Assembly: GCA_020086605.1 (NCBI GenBank)
Contig: JACBWW010000039.1
Coordinates: forward strand, 4,845,798 to 4,909,797
Origin: Lanius collurio
Lineage: Eukaryota > Chordata > Aves > Passeriformes > Laniidae
DNA: 64,000 bases
Direction of reading: 5' to 3'
In this document: piece after piece, positions 1 to 13,772 of the stretch
Position numbering within the stretch: position 1 is the stretch's first letter
How the letters are laid out: every line of letters starts with the position of its first letter
Program-made: the position numbers and the translations under genes
Notes under the pieces: generated by a model
Told to the model about the DNA's origin: nothing
Seen by the model: the letters and a program-made list of their open reading frames with translations, nothing else
The model's database searches: none

Positions 1-703
1 AAATCAGCTTCATCTGATGATGAGGCTGNGCTCTTCTCCCACCTCATCCCACCTCACTGCCTCACCTGAACATCCTGCCCTCAGCACCTCCTTCTCTTCC
101 CAGCTCTGGCTGCCCAAGCCAGACTGGAACAAGAGCCTCACGTTTAACTTTCAGACAATCAGCACTCCCTCCTTCTCCTGCTGATATCAGAGCACTTGAT
201 GTTGGTCAGTGATTATCAGCACAGAGTGAGGCTTATCTTCCTTCTCCCTCATTCCTTTTCTGGGGGCTTGGGTGGAATAAGCTGGGCTGGTTCCTGCCTC
301 CGGGAGCAGGTCAGGGAGCAGGGAGAGCAGAGCCAGGCTCGGGGCACTGCCTGTGCCCTGTGCCAGCCAGCAGGGCTGAGCCAGCAGCAGCAGTGACTCT
401 GTGTGACCCAGGAGCTCAATCCCAACCCACTCCTTGCACCGAGTGTGGGGGGAGCAGGGAGGGAGCCGCATCTGCCACGGTTTGCTCAGGTCACGTCTAA
501 AGGCACATCAGATGGCACAGAAGAGCAGAGCAGCCCTGGGCCAACAGGATCTGTTGTTCCAGAAGGAGCCCAGCTGTTCTCTGCAGTTTCTGGAGCTGGC
601 TGCCAAATCTCTCCACATGCTGGGCTCGGGGATGAGTCCCCACACAGTTGCCATGGGCGCGAGTCAGGCCCTGTTGCTCAGCGTTGCTGGGTGTGGGATT
701 TAT

Positions 704-829
704 GGGATTCACCTAAAACCCATGGCAGGATGGGGTGTGGGATTCACCTAGAACCNNNNNNNNNNTATATATATATATTATATATATGTATATTCAATGA
801 CCCAAACAAATATATTCAATGACCCAAAC
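704..829. repeat. Short tandem repeats around the gap
   Basis: GGGATTCACCTAAAACC at 704-720 recurs with one change at 739-755, a 35-base spacing, and the second copy runs into the gap. Beyond the gap is a TA run (766-790), then TATTCAATGACCCAAAC twice with 22-base spacing (791-807 and 813-829). Two different repeat arrays therefore meet at the gap. Confidence 0.85.
756..765. other. Assembly gap of 10 unknown bases
   Basis: Ten Ns join a short tandem repeat on the left to a TA-rich microsatellite on the right, so the true missing length is likely repeat sequence and may be larger than ten bases. A single further N is at 29. Confidence 0.99.
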
Positions 830-1130
830 TAGCACTGAAAAGAAGATCTCCAAGAGAACTACTGGCATTTATGAAGTTGGATCTTTGTGTGTTATTACAA
901 CAATAAGCTTCTGATGATTTCTGCATTGGCACATAACTGATGACACCCTGCTCCAGAGAGCTTGGGGAAAGAATATCAGAAGAGTGTGTGATTTGGAATC
1001 AACCAGCACATGCAGGCAGCTGAAAATGAGCAATAGCTCAGGGGGTGATGGTCTCCAGAAAAAGCCAAGACCTGTTGCTTGTATTGATGAGAAAATATTA
1101 CTGTAAAATTCCATATCTGGAGACAGTGAT

Positions 1131-1316
1131 CATAAAATCACAGACTCATGGAATTGTTTGGGTTGGGAGGAACCTTAAAGCTCATCCCCTTCCATCCCCC
1201 TGCCCTGGCAGGGACACTTCCCACGGTCCCAGCCTGCTCCAAGCCCTGTCCAGCCTGGCCTTGGACACTGCCAGGGATCCTGGGGCAGCCACAGCTGCTC
1301 TGGGCAGGGGAGAGAA
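1131..1316 (-). mobile_element. CR1 LINE fragment (3' end)
   Basis: Read on the plus strand it starts with the reversed CR1 tail (AAAATCACAGACTCATGGAA), then TTGGGTTGGGAGGAACCTTAAAG in shortened form GGAACCTTAAAGCTCATCCC, CCCTGGCAGGGACACTTCCC and CCAGCCTGGCCTTGGACACT. This is the standard 3' UTR of avian CR1, in minus orientation and 5'-truncated as usual. Confidence 0.9.
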
Positions 1317-3024
1317 ACAATTCCACAGAAACTGAAAAGCTGCCAAGCATCGATTGGTGTTTGGTTGTGTTTTAACTCTGATTTCAGAAGGGTCAGTGCT
1401 TTGTGTTTAGAACCTGGAAGAAACAGAAGGTTACCCTGCTCTGTTCTCTGCAGATCCCAAGCAGGAGCTGTTACTGGATGTGTTTGCAGTGACTCACAGG
1501 GCAAGAGATGCTGCTGCTTCTCTGAGAGGAGGCACAACTTTTTCTTTTTTTAAAATTTTTTTTTTGAGGGGAGAAAATGTTATAAACACATTTTCTCTTT
1601 ATCACATATGATAGAAAGCTCTAAGGAGAGAATAAAACTGTTTTTCCCTTGAGTCAAAGTCAAAGTCATTTGAGAAATCAAATGACTGTATGTTCCTCTG
1701 GTTGCTGTGCAACTTGCAAGCATCTTAAAAGTGCCTCTTCTCTGCCTAATAGCTCATTTCTAAAATCTGCTTTCTCAGTTGTATCTGATGTTAGTTCTTC
1801 AAATGGAGACAAATTCACACATCATGAAAGAGCAGCTTTAAAGAGCAGCTTGGCAAAAGGGAATGGAAATGGAAAAAGCCATTAAATTTTCCAATCAAGC
1901 TGGTCCCAACCTCAATGAAAATGCCCAAGGGAAATTTAAGAACACCACACAAAGAGACTCCCTAATGTCATAAACCACCAAATGCTGTGTTTATTAAAGG
2001 TGAGGCCAAGCACTTACCAAAGTAGACTTTTACTGACTTGTATTAGCCCAACTTATTAATCACAGATTTAAAATCAGTAAGTACTTGATGCTTTTATCTC
2101 CAGTAGTGCAGTTGGCTGAAAAACAAAATTTCCAGTGTGCAGAAACACTGGAATTCTGAATTATAATGAAGAATCTAACCAAGCCACTGTTGTGCTGCCT
2201 AAAGAATTGATTGTTTTTTGGTGACTTTGCTTCTAGGTGCTATTAACTAAACTAAGCCACCAAATTCATTGACTATCATACATATTATATAAACCATTGA
2301 ATGCTCAACTTATTAAATATTATCTAGGAGTCATGGTGCTAAATCAATGCACATAAAATACAAAAATATATTCTTTTAGATGTGAAGTACCCTGAAAACT
2401 CGGATAATATTGTGGAATTTTTGTTATCCTCCATAATTCAAATTTCTCCATAAAGTTAAGGAAAACTCTACTTTACAAGTAGTAGAGCAGCGAAGTGGAA
2501 AACAACTTGACATCTTCAACAGTGCTTAGACCAAGGCCATTCCTGAGTGAAAGTTAATTTTCCACATAAATAACCCCAAATGTGTTTTTTCCACGTTTTT
2601 GCAAAGCCTTTCATGTGCCACAGACTGAAATAGTGCCTGTGTATATCCCAGGCCTTTTATCATTTCACGTGAATGTATCTTGTGTGACAGGATTTGGTAT
2701 CAGTTAAAGTTTCTGCACAGGGAAAAGCAGGGAAAAACCTGCCCATTGTCCCAGTTTTGTGGGACAGAGGCAGATGCACTGCACCAGAAGCTCTGCTAAG
2801 GGACCAGATGACAATCAAACACTGTTTCTCCAACACTTGACAAGCATTTTATCCAAGCACTGCTGCATTACAGGAGCCTTCAGTCTCTACCACAAACAGC
2901 AGCACAAGACATCACCCCACAGACAGGATGCAGAATGTTCTGACAGCTGCCTTAATGAAAGGAAATGTCACCAAGAGGTGGCATTTGTGCTCATTCAGTG
3001 AATGTAGGAACGAAACATTTGATG

Positions 3025-3562
3025 CTGTGCAGGGTCTTGCTGGGGTAATTTTCCTCCCAGCAGCTGGGTTTTGGCTCTGTGCTGCAAACAGGGCTGATAA
3101 CACCGGGAGGTTTGAGTTATCACTGAGCAGGGATTACACACAGCCAGGGCCTTTCCTGCTCCTCACCCTCACCCGTGAGGAGGTTGGGGGGCACAAGGAG
3201 CTGGGGGGACACAGCCAGGACAGCTGAGCCCAGCTGAGCCCAGGGACATCCCAGACCATTCAGCACCACCCTCAGCACAGGAAGCTGAGGAGAAGCAGGA
3301 AGGGGGGAATGTTTTCTTCCCAAGCCTCTGTGACACCTGATGGAGCCCTGGGGATGCTGAGCTCCCTCCTGCCCATGGGAAGTGGTGAATGAATTCCTTG
3401 TTTTGCTTTGCTTGCACACATGGCCTTTGCTGCACCTGTTTAAACTGCCTTTATCTCAACCCACGAGTCTTCTCACTTTTCTCTTCCCATTCTCTCCCTC
3501 ATCCCACTGGCAGGAGTGGGTGAGTGGCTCCTGGGGATGCTGGCTGGGGTTAAATCACCACA
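3025..3562 (+). mobile_element. Solo LTR of the avian ERVL-like type
   Basis: The stretch has the hallmarks of a widespread bird LTR that I recognise: an opening with GGGGTAATTTTCCTCCCAGC, a middle with GCACAAGGAGCTGGGGGGACACAG in shortened form ACAAGGAGCTGG, then TGAATGAATTCCTTGTTTTG, CTTTATCTCAACCCACGAG, TCTCCCTCATCCCA and an end at GCTGGGGTTAAATCACCACA. The order of blocks is intact. The exact 5' boundary (near 3021-3030) and a target duplication are not clear. No internal retroviral genes flank it. It lies in a TRPC5 intron, antisense to the gene. Confidence 0.85.
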
Positions 3563-6500
3563 GAAGCACCCAAGCCTGTGGTTGTACAAAACATTGTCCA
3601 GGGTGGTCCCCACCTGCAGATGCATTTCTGGAGGAGCTAATCCCAAAAACAATCACTTTGTCCATTACCTGTTGAGCAGAACCTGTCCCTAGCTGAAGAT
3701 TACAACAGTTGGGAGATAAGATACAAGTCCCTCCTTGTGAGCACAACACCCCTGTGTTACCTGTGAGCAAGGTACTCAGTCTCCTGCCTTTTGAAAACAG
3801 GGATAAATACTTTGCCTTTCCAAGAAATGAGATCAGCAACTCCAGTCATGTTTGGGAAGCACTCTAGAGATTACTGCAATACAAAGTCTTTTATGTTCTC
3901 TTTTTCTTCTCTCAGCCTTGCCAGGGTCTTTGTGTAACTTTTGGCTTGCCAGTGGATTGTGCTATTAGAGAATTTCATTTTCAGTGTTCATCATGCTCAT
4001 TGCCACCTAATCCTATACCAAGGGGAAAATTTTTAAGGGGAAAAAAGCAGCTGCTGGATGGAGTGTGTCTTCCTTAATAACTAATCTTTACTGATATTTT
4101 TAAGTCACCTAAATTCCACTTGTTGGGAATTAAATGCTTTCTGCACGCTGTCAAACACAGAAATTATGTTCCACCCCCTTCCCCTTATCTATGGGGAAAT
4201 CCCTGATCTCTCGCAGTCATAAGTAATTTAGGATCAGACACAGATGGGCTGAGATGTGAATGCCTCAGGGAGCAACTGAAATAGCTCCCTGATAGACATC
4301 ACAGGGGCTGAGCACAGCATCCCTCTGCCTTTATTCTGATTATCGTGACTGCCAAGAGCCTCTTGTTTGGAGTTTGTTGGAGTTCTTGTCTGCACTCTTG
4401 CTGCGGATGGCGAGGGCGAACGCTCTTCATAGATGAATAACCACTAATTTGGAACTGCAGAGCTCTGTCTTAATAAGCAGGAGCGAGTTCTTCTATCAGT
4501 CAGCTCCAGCAGCTCCCAGGGAGGTCACCACTGAGAGCCAAACACTGCATGGGAGCCATGGAATTACCTTTAGTTCCTGTGTGACCCTCGTTTCAATAGG
4601 TCAGACCTCACCAACATCACTGTACCCATCTGAAACCAGCAAGGCTACTGGATAGCACTGCCCTCTGCAATTAAAGCTATTTTGGCTCTGGAAAGGCAGA
4701 GTTTCTCAGGAATACAGCTAGATTTTGCAGCCTGTGCACGGTGTCCGGTGCAGCAGCATAACTATATGTTTTAGAGAGGTCTGCAAAGAATGGAGATTTC
4801 CTGGGAATCCCTGTCTCCCATGAAAAGGAGAAATGCCATTGCCAAGCAGCACCACACACTTCCAGGGCCACACAACCCCCTCTGCCTCCATTCTGACCAA
4901 GAACAGGATCCTCTGAGGAAGAATGGAAATTCAGGTGGTTGCATCAGGCTGATTGATTAAGGGAAATTCCAGTGGACAACAGTCAGAGAGGCTCATTTCA
5001 AAATTAGCCCAAGACAGGAGAGAGAAACTCTTTGTGGCCTAATTTGATGCCTGCTGCAGAGAGCCAGTGAGCCCTGTGAGACCACATATTCCAGATAAGA
5101 AATGCCAGCCTCCTCAAGTTTGCAGTGTTGCAAACAGTGAGATGAATAAGAAAACCCTCTTTTGTAGCACATTTCTTTTTAAAGTTCAACCTTGTTAATG
5201 ACTGAAAAGTTATTTACATTCTGCTGCTGAAGTGTGAGCTGCAGAGGGTAAACACCTAATGGCTGTTCATCCTGTTAATTAAGTACTTTCTGCAAGAGGG
5301 GAAAAAATAGGGAGAAATGAGACAAAGTAGTTAGAGGAGGAGCTGTACAACATGGGGGGAAAGGGACTACAAAACTCAATATTCCTCATCAGACAATTCC
5401 AAGAGATAACAGTTTTTTGCAGGATGACTATCCTATCAAAACCACAGCTGCTGCCTCACATGCCTGTGAGTAGCAGTGGTGAAGCACTGATGAAAATCCA
5501 AATGGCAGCATTCCTGCCATCAAGGAGATACAGGGCTGAGCTGGACCAGCCCTTCAAGAAAACCAGGTGCTACCTAAATTGTTCAAACCCTCAGCTGGTG
5601 AATAAAACAAACTCCAGATCCTCCACAGTTGAACATATGGCCTCAAATTAAGATGGGAATTTAGTTTCATCTGTTCTTAAAATATTTTGAATTATGATGA
5701 CACATGAATCTTAACTAAAGGTCTCCTATCCATAATAGATCTCTCCAGTGGTAGCAGACATGAATTCAGCTTAAGTGGTAGCAATTGGAAACTCAGCAGT
5801 GAGGTGAATGCTGGCAAAAGGAAAGAGTGAATAACCTCTAAAAGCCTGCCACTGTTCCATCAAAATTCATGGGTTTAACACCTTCCAGTTGGATTGGCTT
5901 AAATATTTAAATTAAAAGGTCCCACATATCCTAGGACAAAGGCAGATGTTTGCAAATCCTGGATACCTACCCATGGAAAAAGCAATTATAAAGTCTTTAA
6001 GCTTGAAATTAAATCCATCTCTGCCCAGAGTGTGTTTAGCTGTAGGTTTGTTTTTCGGGCTTGTGTCAGCAGGATTTAGGTGCATTAAATTCTGCTCTGA
6101 ATCAAGGCAAGGTGCTGAACTCTGCTCCTGGAGCAGGCTCCCCACCAGAACAGGTTCCTCTGGGTCAGATCCCGAGCAAGAGCCCAACAGAACCACAACT
6201 TTTCAATATTTATTCCAGCAGGGAGCCGACTACAGCAGATAAATAAAATTCCTGAGGGAAGTATCCCAGCAAACATCCCAGGATACAGCTCTCTTAACAA
6301 AGATGAGGAGGTCTGGGCTGGGTTTCCAAAGGCAGAGTCCTGCAGAACAAGCAAGTGCTGATACACCCCACAGTGAGTGAATTCCCAACACACACCTGGG
6401 TCCCAAGAGCTGAGCAGGGGATTTCAGACACAGAAGCATTTACAGACAAATATACCAGCACCTCCTAAGTCTCCTTTCAGGCACTTCAGGAGTTACAGAT

Positions 6501-9500
6501 TTTGGAAATGAATACTGGGAGCTCTCAGGGGCTTTAGCAGAAGTGGGGAAGGTATTGACTTTTAAGTAAAAGGCTGGGCTCATTCTCTCTGGTGAATTAC
6601 TAACATTTACATTAAATAAGTGATAAGTAAAGCAAGCATGAAAATTTTAAAAGTCATTCAGGAGTATTTTTAAATACATACCCACTTTACTCGATTAGTG
6701 CTAATAAAAAGTTTCAAAATTCTTTTTCTTTGCTTCCTTTCTGACCTGAGATGCATTTACTCTGAAACTGTAATTTTGGTTTCCTTTTCCTTTCTGCCTT
6801 ACCTTCTCCTGAATGAGTAAATTTACTCCAATATCCACAAAAGAGCAGACTAGCCCACTGCAAACATTTCTCACCTCGGTGGGAATGTCCAAAGCCCACC
6901 TCTGCTCCTGGGCTGTATCACCCTGGCAGAACATATGCTTTGCTGAAGGAAGTTTATTCAGCCCGCTGGGGTTTGGAGAGAATAAGAACAAAAACTGCAG
7001 TCACAGCTTTTAAATGTCAGTCTGCACAAGAGCTCAGTTTGGGGGGTGTCAAGACAAACCCAGCTATTCATCTCACTTCTCCCAGAGCCACCTGTGAGGT
7101 GGTGACTGCTCTCAGTCACCTCATGCAGATGGTGATGGACCTGAGCTACACATGAGGTGTGAGGAGGGTGGAATCTCAGCTCCTCTCTGAATGGAGCTTC
7201 ATAACTCACTTCTCTAAGGCACAGGAGGGAAGCTGTAATTCCCAGAAACCAGGTAAATAACAATGATCATTTCTATATCCAAATGAGAGAATCCACATCC
7301 CCAGTTTCCCCCTGGAGTTTATTTTTTCAGGGTGTCATTCAAAGTACGAAATAACATGATTTACTCTTCTTCACTGACATAAAGCTGACTCCAAATACAC
7401 TTCAGACCCTCAGGTGTGGGAGCACTGAACATCACTCTCCTCTCCAGTTCCTGCTGTCTATGGAAAGCCCATCAATCACGTCCTGTACTTTGGCTTTGGC
7501 TTCCCAAGCCTCTTTGGCTGGCAAGACTGATGGGAAACATGAAGTTAAGGGAACTATCAAACTCACTAAATCATCCTTGAATGCTGTTAAAACAGTGGCA
7601 ACCACTACAGCTTTCAGCATATATCCCATCTTTGTCCAGGAGATCATTAAGTAAGAGGCACAAGGCACCAAAAATGACTTAAAGAATGATCCTGGCATTT
7701 TCTTCCCACTACACATCACCATAACACAATCCAAGTCCTTGTCCTTGACCTACATACCAGTCTTAGGGTGCTTTTTCAAATTTGTGCATGACAAGATTAG
7801 TCAGAGATGATTTTGCTGTCAAGAGACAGTGTTGTGCAGTTCTGCTCCGTGACAGCTGCAATATGTGGCTAACCTTCATCAAGTGAGAACATTTCAGCGT
7901 TACGTGAACGATGTACCAAATAATGCTGTGCTCTCAAATAAACACTCCAGTCCACTTTGTCAAACCAGTGAACCACCAGCCCTCAGAATATCATTCCTTC
8001 TTCCAAGTTTGGGGAGCAGTTAAGATTTAAGTGCCACTTGTCCTAATTTTTGTAACACGATGATGCAGCTGTACAGGTTAAATTTCCGTGACAATTTCCC
8101 AAACTGAACAAACAGACCTGGCAACTGCACAAGCCCAGAGAGGAGGGCTCTGAGTCATGCACCACCAGTGATTAGCAGGGATGGCTCTTTTAAGGGTGCA
8201 AATACAGATTAATGTCCCCACCTGCCACCCCGAATTCCTGCCTCTGAGGCTGCTGATAACAGCTCAGTCAGTGCCACGCTCACAGAAGGCTTTCTAAGGT
8301 GGTCAACTGCTGCTGGGATGGAGTTTGAGAGAAAACAGCTTCATTTAGCACAGGCCACTGCTCACACACCAGATGGGAACGTTGCTGCAGACAACAGAGA
8401 ACAAATGAAAGGATGGCTGTTGGAAAAGGGAAGGTGGCATCTGGGCACTCACTGCTTTTGAAATCCCTAAACTTACGCTCAGGTTTGTGGCACAGGAGGT
8501 GAGGCCATCCCCACCATGGAACACTCTAAGAAATAAGGATGTTCCAGATCCCCAGAAACCAAGGAGAGCTTCCACAAGGAGCAGCTCTGCTTCCCTCACC
8601 TCGTCCTAATAAAGACCTTCTCACAACCTGCTGATTCCCTTCAAGAAATCTGGAAGTAAAAGCCTCTTTATTACTCTTCTGAGCCGTGCAGGCTCAAGCA
8701 AGACTTTCCATTGTGCCTTTAAAGAGCACAATACAGTATTCAGCCCTGTATCATTATTCCTCCAGGCAGTATGGCAAGAAAACAGGCAAACCCACAGGAG
8801 AATAACTTAGCTTTGCCTGTGAGCAAAGAAAGATCTGTGGCCATCCATCAAGATACCTGAATGGCTTTCAAAACGGGTAAACAAGGTGCAGGCGATGAGC
8901 TTTGATTTTCACAGACCTCACACTTCATTTTTCATGCATCTCTGATATTTTTATAAGCTCTTTTTATACACTAAGTGAAGTGCCCTTAGAAATTTCCCAG
9001 GTTTATGCATGCTCCCTGGAGAGGGATGCTGTGCTCCTGACTGCAGCCACACAGTTGACAAGAGTCAAGACACAGCGGAAAAAATATGCGGCGTGGCAGG
9101 AATGATTATTCATTCACTCCAGAACTGCTTCTCAGGAGGTGCTTGTCTATGTAAATGTCCTGGAAAAAAAAAAAAAGGGAAAAAAAAAAAAGGACTGAAA
9201 CTGTTGAAGCTTCATCCTGAAGAGAATAACAGCAAAGAGCACTGGTTTTAAATTAGAAAAGCAAACAATTCTGCTTCTGTCCTCTCCTGCCATTTGATTG
9301 AGGAAGAGAGATGGGGGTTAAGGGTTTCTGAGAGGGAATTTCTCTGTGCACTCCTTTGATCTAATTCTGTGGAAGTGCTAAGCAATAGAGTCATAGATAA
9401 AATAATGGTTTTTTTCTGAGTGCCTTGCATTGTGTAGACCTTCTTACAGACACACAAACTAAACCTGCACAGCTATTTGCCAGCATCAGAAAAACACATT

Positions 9501-11234
9501 AAAACCCCCACTCCTGTGATGTTTCACTTCATTTTGGAGATGTGAATGACCTGTGAGTGGGAAAGCAGGAATAAGCTGAAGGTGTATTGCTATCCTTGTG
9601 GCTCAGGAGAATGTTAAATACAAGGACAAATCTGCCCTTTTAGACCTGATTCACTGCTATGCTCTGCTTGTTTTACATTATTGGCAAAGTAAAAAAAACT
9701 TAAAAGGACATAAAAATTCTCTTTGCGTGCTGCCCCTGCTCTGATTTCCTAACCCAGCCGTGTACCCTGTGTACACAACGGTGCTTTACCAGACTGGCAA
9801 GATCCTAAGAAATGACTTTTCCCCATCTTTTCTTAGAGATGCAAACAAATTAACAAATGCAGAGCTAATGTGGTGCCAGGAGAGCACAGCACACTGATCC
9901 TCAACAGCTGAGCTGTGCCTTTTCCTATTAGGCCCTCAGCACCCTTTCTCCTTCCAAAATTGGTCATGAATAAAAGAATTAGAAAAGTAATAATATGAAG
10001 ACAAATGCCACATATTACAGAGCATTTATGAAAAGCCTGCTGCTCCCTTAGACCTTAATTACTGTGATCCTTGGAAAATAATTTCCTTAACAGAGGACTG
10101 AGAGAACTGATGTGTCCGTGCTGGGTCTCTCTCATCGTGTTCCACAGTGCTGTCCTCATTTTTAACTCGTGTTTTGTGACTGCCATGCAAACAGGGCTCA
10201 CATCCCATCTTCTAGAGAAAGTTGAAACTGAGGACACAACCATTCTACGCTTCAGATGAGAAGGGAGAGGGAGCTTAAGAACATCTCACAGCATGTTTTT
10301 ACCATTTACTGCCATAAAATATACTAGAAAGCTACCTAAGGGCACATTTTAATCTTTCCTGTGTAATTGATTTTTTTTTTTTTACCTTCTGTGTAAACAG
10401 TAATTTACCTTCTAGGATTTACGGGCTTATTAAAAATAAACAGGAAAGGCAACAAATTTATTCTCCATTGTTTTGGCCCTCCTCCAAAGAAGAACATTCT
10501 TCTTCCTCAGGAGCAATGCATTTCTCAGTTTATAAAATACTTAGCATGTGTCATGTTTGGGAGTAATCAAAACTTGTACCTCCCAAGGGTTTTTTGGGGG
10601 AAAAAAAAAACAGAATGTGAAATTTTTCCTGCCTTTGTAGACACAAACTCCATGATCTCTTCACCCATTTCCCCTTAACAGCTTCCCTGAAAAGAATCTT
10701 GAAGTTGACCTTATCTCCTTGATTAAGCTGAAATGGAATAATTTCATATTTTGGGAGAAAATTTCAGATTTATTTCACTCAAAAGAAAAAAGCTTCAGGA
10801 AATTTGTCTGAAATCAATGTGAAATTACACAGAACTAACAACTGCAATAACAACTGACACCCCAGAAAATAACCAAAGTCCACGTTGGATTCTCCTCTTA
10901 GGCTACCAGAGATTTGACTTTTATTTTTGTCAACGTTAAGGTGTAAAAAGCTTCTCCATCCAACCCAGTCCCATTTAACATTAAGAAATAAAAAGCTTCA
11001 GCAGAACAAGGTGATCTACTTTTTAAAGTCTGCTGTTTTTCTCTGCAGAACTGTCTTTCATGAAAACCAAACTCACTTCTGTTTTCCTTCCTGTCCCCAC
11101 AAAAATCCTCTCAGTCTGATACTCTTCAGTCAGGATTGAAAAACATTTCTCAGTGTCTCCCTGGCAAATGTTCCTACTCGTTTTTTCAGAAGCTGGCAAG
11201 GATGTTTGAATCTTCCTTGATGTTTTGTGTTGTG

Positions 11235-11274
11235 CTAATTACCATGATAAGATGGCCTAATTATCATGATAAGA
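11235..11274. promoter_or_regulatory. Paired TAATTA + GATA-like motif
   Basis: CTAATTACCATGATAAGA at 11235-11252 is repeated as CTAATTATCATGATAAGA at 11257-11274, a 22-base spacing or about two helical turns. Each copy joins a homeobox core (TAATTA) to a GATA-factor core (TGATAAGA). It lies in a TRPC5 intron about 2 kb after the second coding exon. A role as an enhancer is inference only. Confidence 0.3.
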
Positions 11275-13205
11275 AAACCCGAGCCGCCCTGCAGGCTGCT
11301 TCGGGGTTTTTGTGAATAACCAGGTGGTATGACAGGGTTCAGTAGCTGGTTTCCCAACCTCATTCATTCTGCCCCCGCCCACCAGTATTCCACCTGAAAA
11401 CAGCACTGACTTTAGCTGGCAACACAGAGCATATTTGCTATCATTTTTAGGCTGGAACTGTCATGAATATGTCACAAAACATGGAATTTGTCCATATGCT
11501 TGGAATTCAGTCAAATACGCCTAAAAAAAAAAAGATAAAAACTGTCAAGAAAGCAGGCAACGATTAAAAATTTTAAAATAAAAGAGCTTCAGGACTGTTC
11601 AGCACCACATTTCAAACACAGTGAGCTGCTTCAGACTTGCAGCTTCTGAGTGTGAACACAAGAGCAGCCACAGATTTACACCTGGATGTCACCAGTGACA
11701 CGGTGGGACTGCAGTGATCTGCACACAGCAGTGCTGGGGTAACCTGGGCCTTGTGGCTGCAGAGGCTGGTCCTGGTTCTGGAAAAACAGAAGCAGAATCT
11801 CTGCTCCTTCTCAGATTCAGTGAACACTGACCTGATTACCTGTGTTGCCCTTCTCCAGAGTAACTCTTCACTACTCATCTGCGTCCCTAAAGCACCTGTG
11901 GTGTTACCTAACCCCGTCACAGAGCAGAAAACACAACCTGACTGACACCAGTGAGCCCTGCTGACATCCCCTAGAGCAGGGAGTGGCCAAGTGCTGCATC
12001 CCAGGAAGTCTGAGGCTTTGTCTCCAGCTCATTGCATCGAGGGGAGGCACAACAGCCCAAAGGGATGGAAGGAAATCTGCATCTTTCACCTCTTGGCTCT
12101 CTGTGCCTTGGATGACACATGCAGCCCTTTGGGAGGTGGAATGGATCCCACCATGCTGGGTCAGTGCTGGATGTGGGGAAGGCAGGGCAAAGAAGAATGT
12201 GATAGGATCTTCTGCCACCCAAGTGACTGTGCAGACACAGAAGAATAAAATACACATTGAAATTCAGTTCTTCAGCCAAGCAACTAAACTCCTCCTTCAG
12301 ATAACCTGGAACATCACTGGCCAACAGCAATATATCATCTCCTAAATTCTGTCTGGGTTTGGAAAGAGAAAGGAAATCCAGAGCCAACTAATGAAACTGT
12401 TGTCAGCATTCTCCTGGGGTTCGTGGCCTTTACTGAATCAACTTATGAATCTGTGGATTTGCAGGGCTTCTGAAAGGCTCTGTGCCCTTTAGCTGAGCTA
12501 TGGCTTCCCTCTCTGGAACTAGGGGCAGGATTTGGAATTTCTGGGAATTGCTTCTCAGTTCTGAAAACAGACCTGGGTTAAGGACCAAGGATCAAGAGGT
12601 GTCATGGGTGTAAAGAAATATTTGCACCACATGAGTATTTTCACAAAACTGCTGGTAACTTGGAGAGCTGGGACTCTGGGAGTGCTCCCAACCTCTCCTG
12701 CTCTCTTTAGCTGCTGTCACTTCCCTGGCTCTTTCAAGTTAGTGCTGAGTGGGTGCTTGGAAGTGCTTGGTGGCTGCAGGAAGTGCATTGTGGATTGTAT
12801 TATTTCCTGCACTCCATGAGAAATCCAGTGAGTCAGCTTTCAGGAGCCAGGCAATCTCTTCAAGCTCTGGGTTCCTGTACCAAAACAGTCACTGGGAAAA
12901 GCTTTTGGAGCATTTGGAAATGCCTGAAGGCTGTTCTTTGCAGGGAGATAGGTTACAATGAGATGGAATTCAAGCAGCTTTGAGACAGAAATTATTGGTG
13001 CTGTAGAAGCCACAACCCACTGTGGCAAGTCCCAGTCCTGTTGCCCTCAATTGTCATCAGATTCACACAGTCACCAAGGTGCCCTGAGCCTCCTGGTTTG
13101 TGGCTCATCCATGGGCACATCAAAAAATCCCACCTGAGGGCCAGCACTGAACAAACTCATAGCAACTGGAGAAATGAACTATTTTACCCAATACCTTCAC
13201 ATTTA

Positions 13206-13772
<567 letters not shown>

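Noticed and set aside
7432..7734. 100-codon minus-strand frame with fairly protein-like composition (ending KVQDVIDGLSIDSRNW)
   Set aside because: It matches no family I know and does not resemble the next TRPC5 exon. An old retrocopy is possible but unsupported; a protein search with no hit would confirm the rejection.
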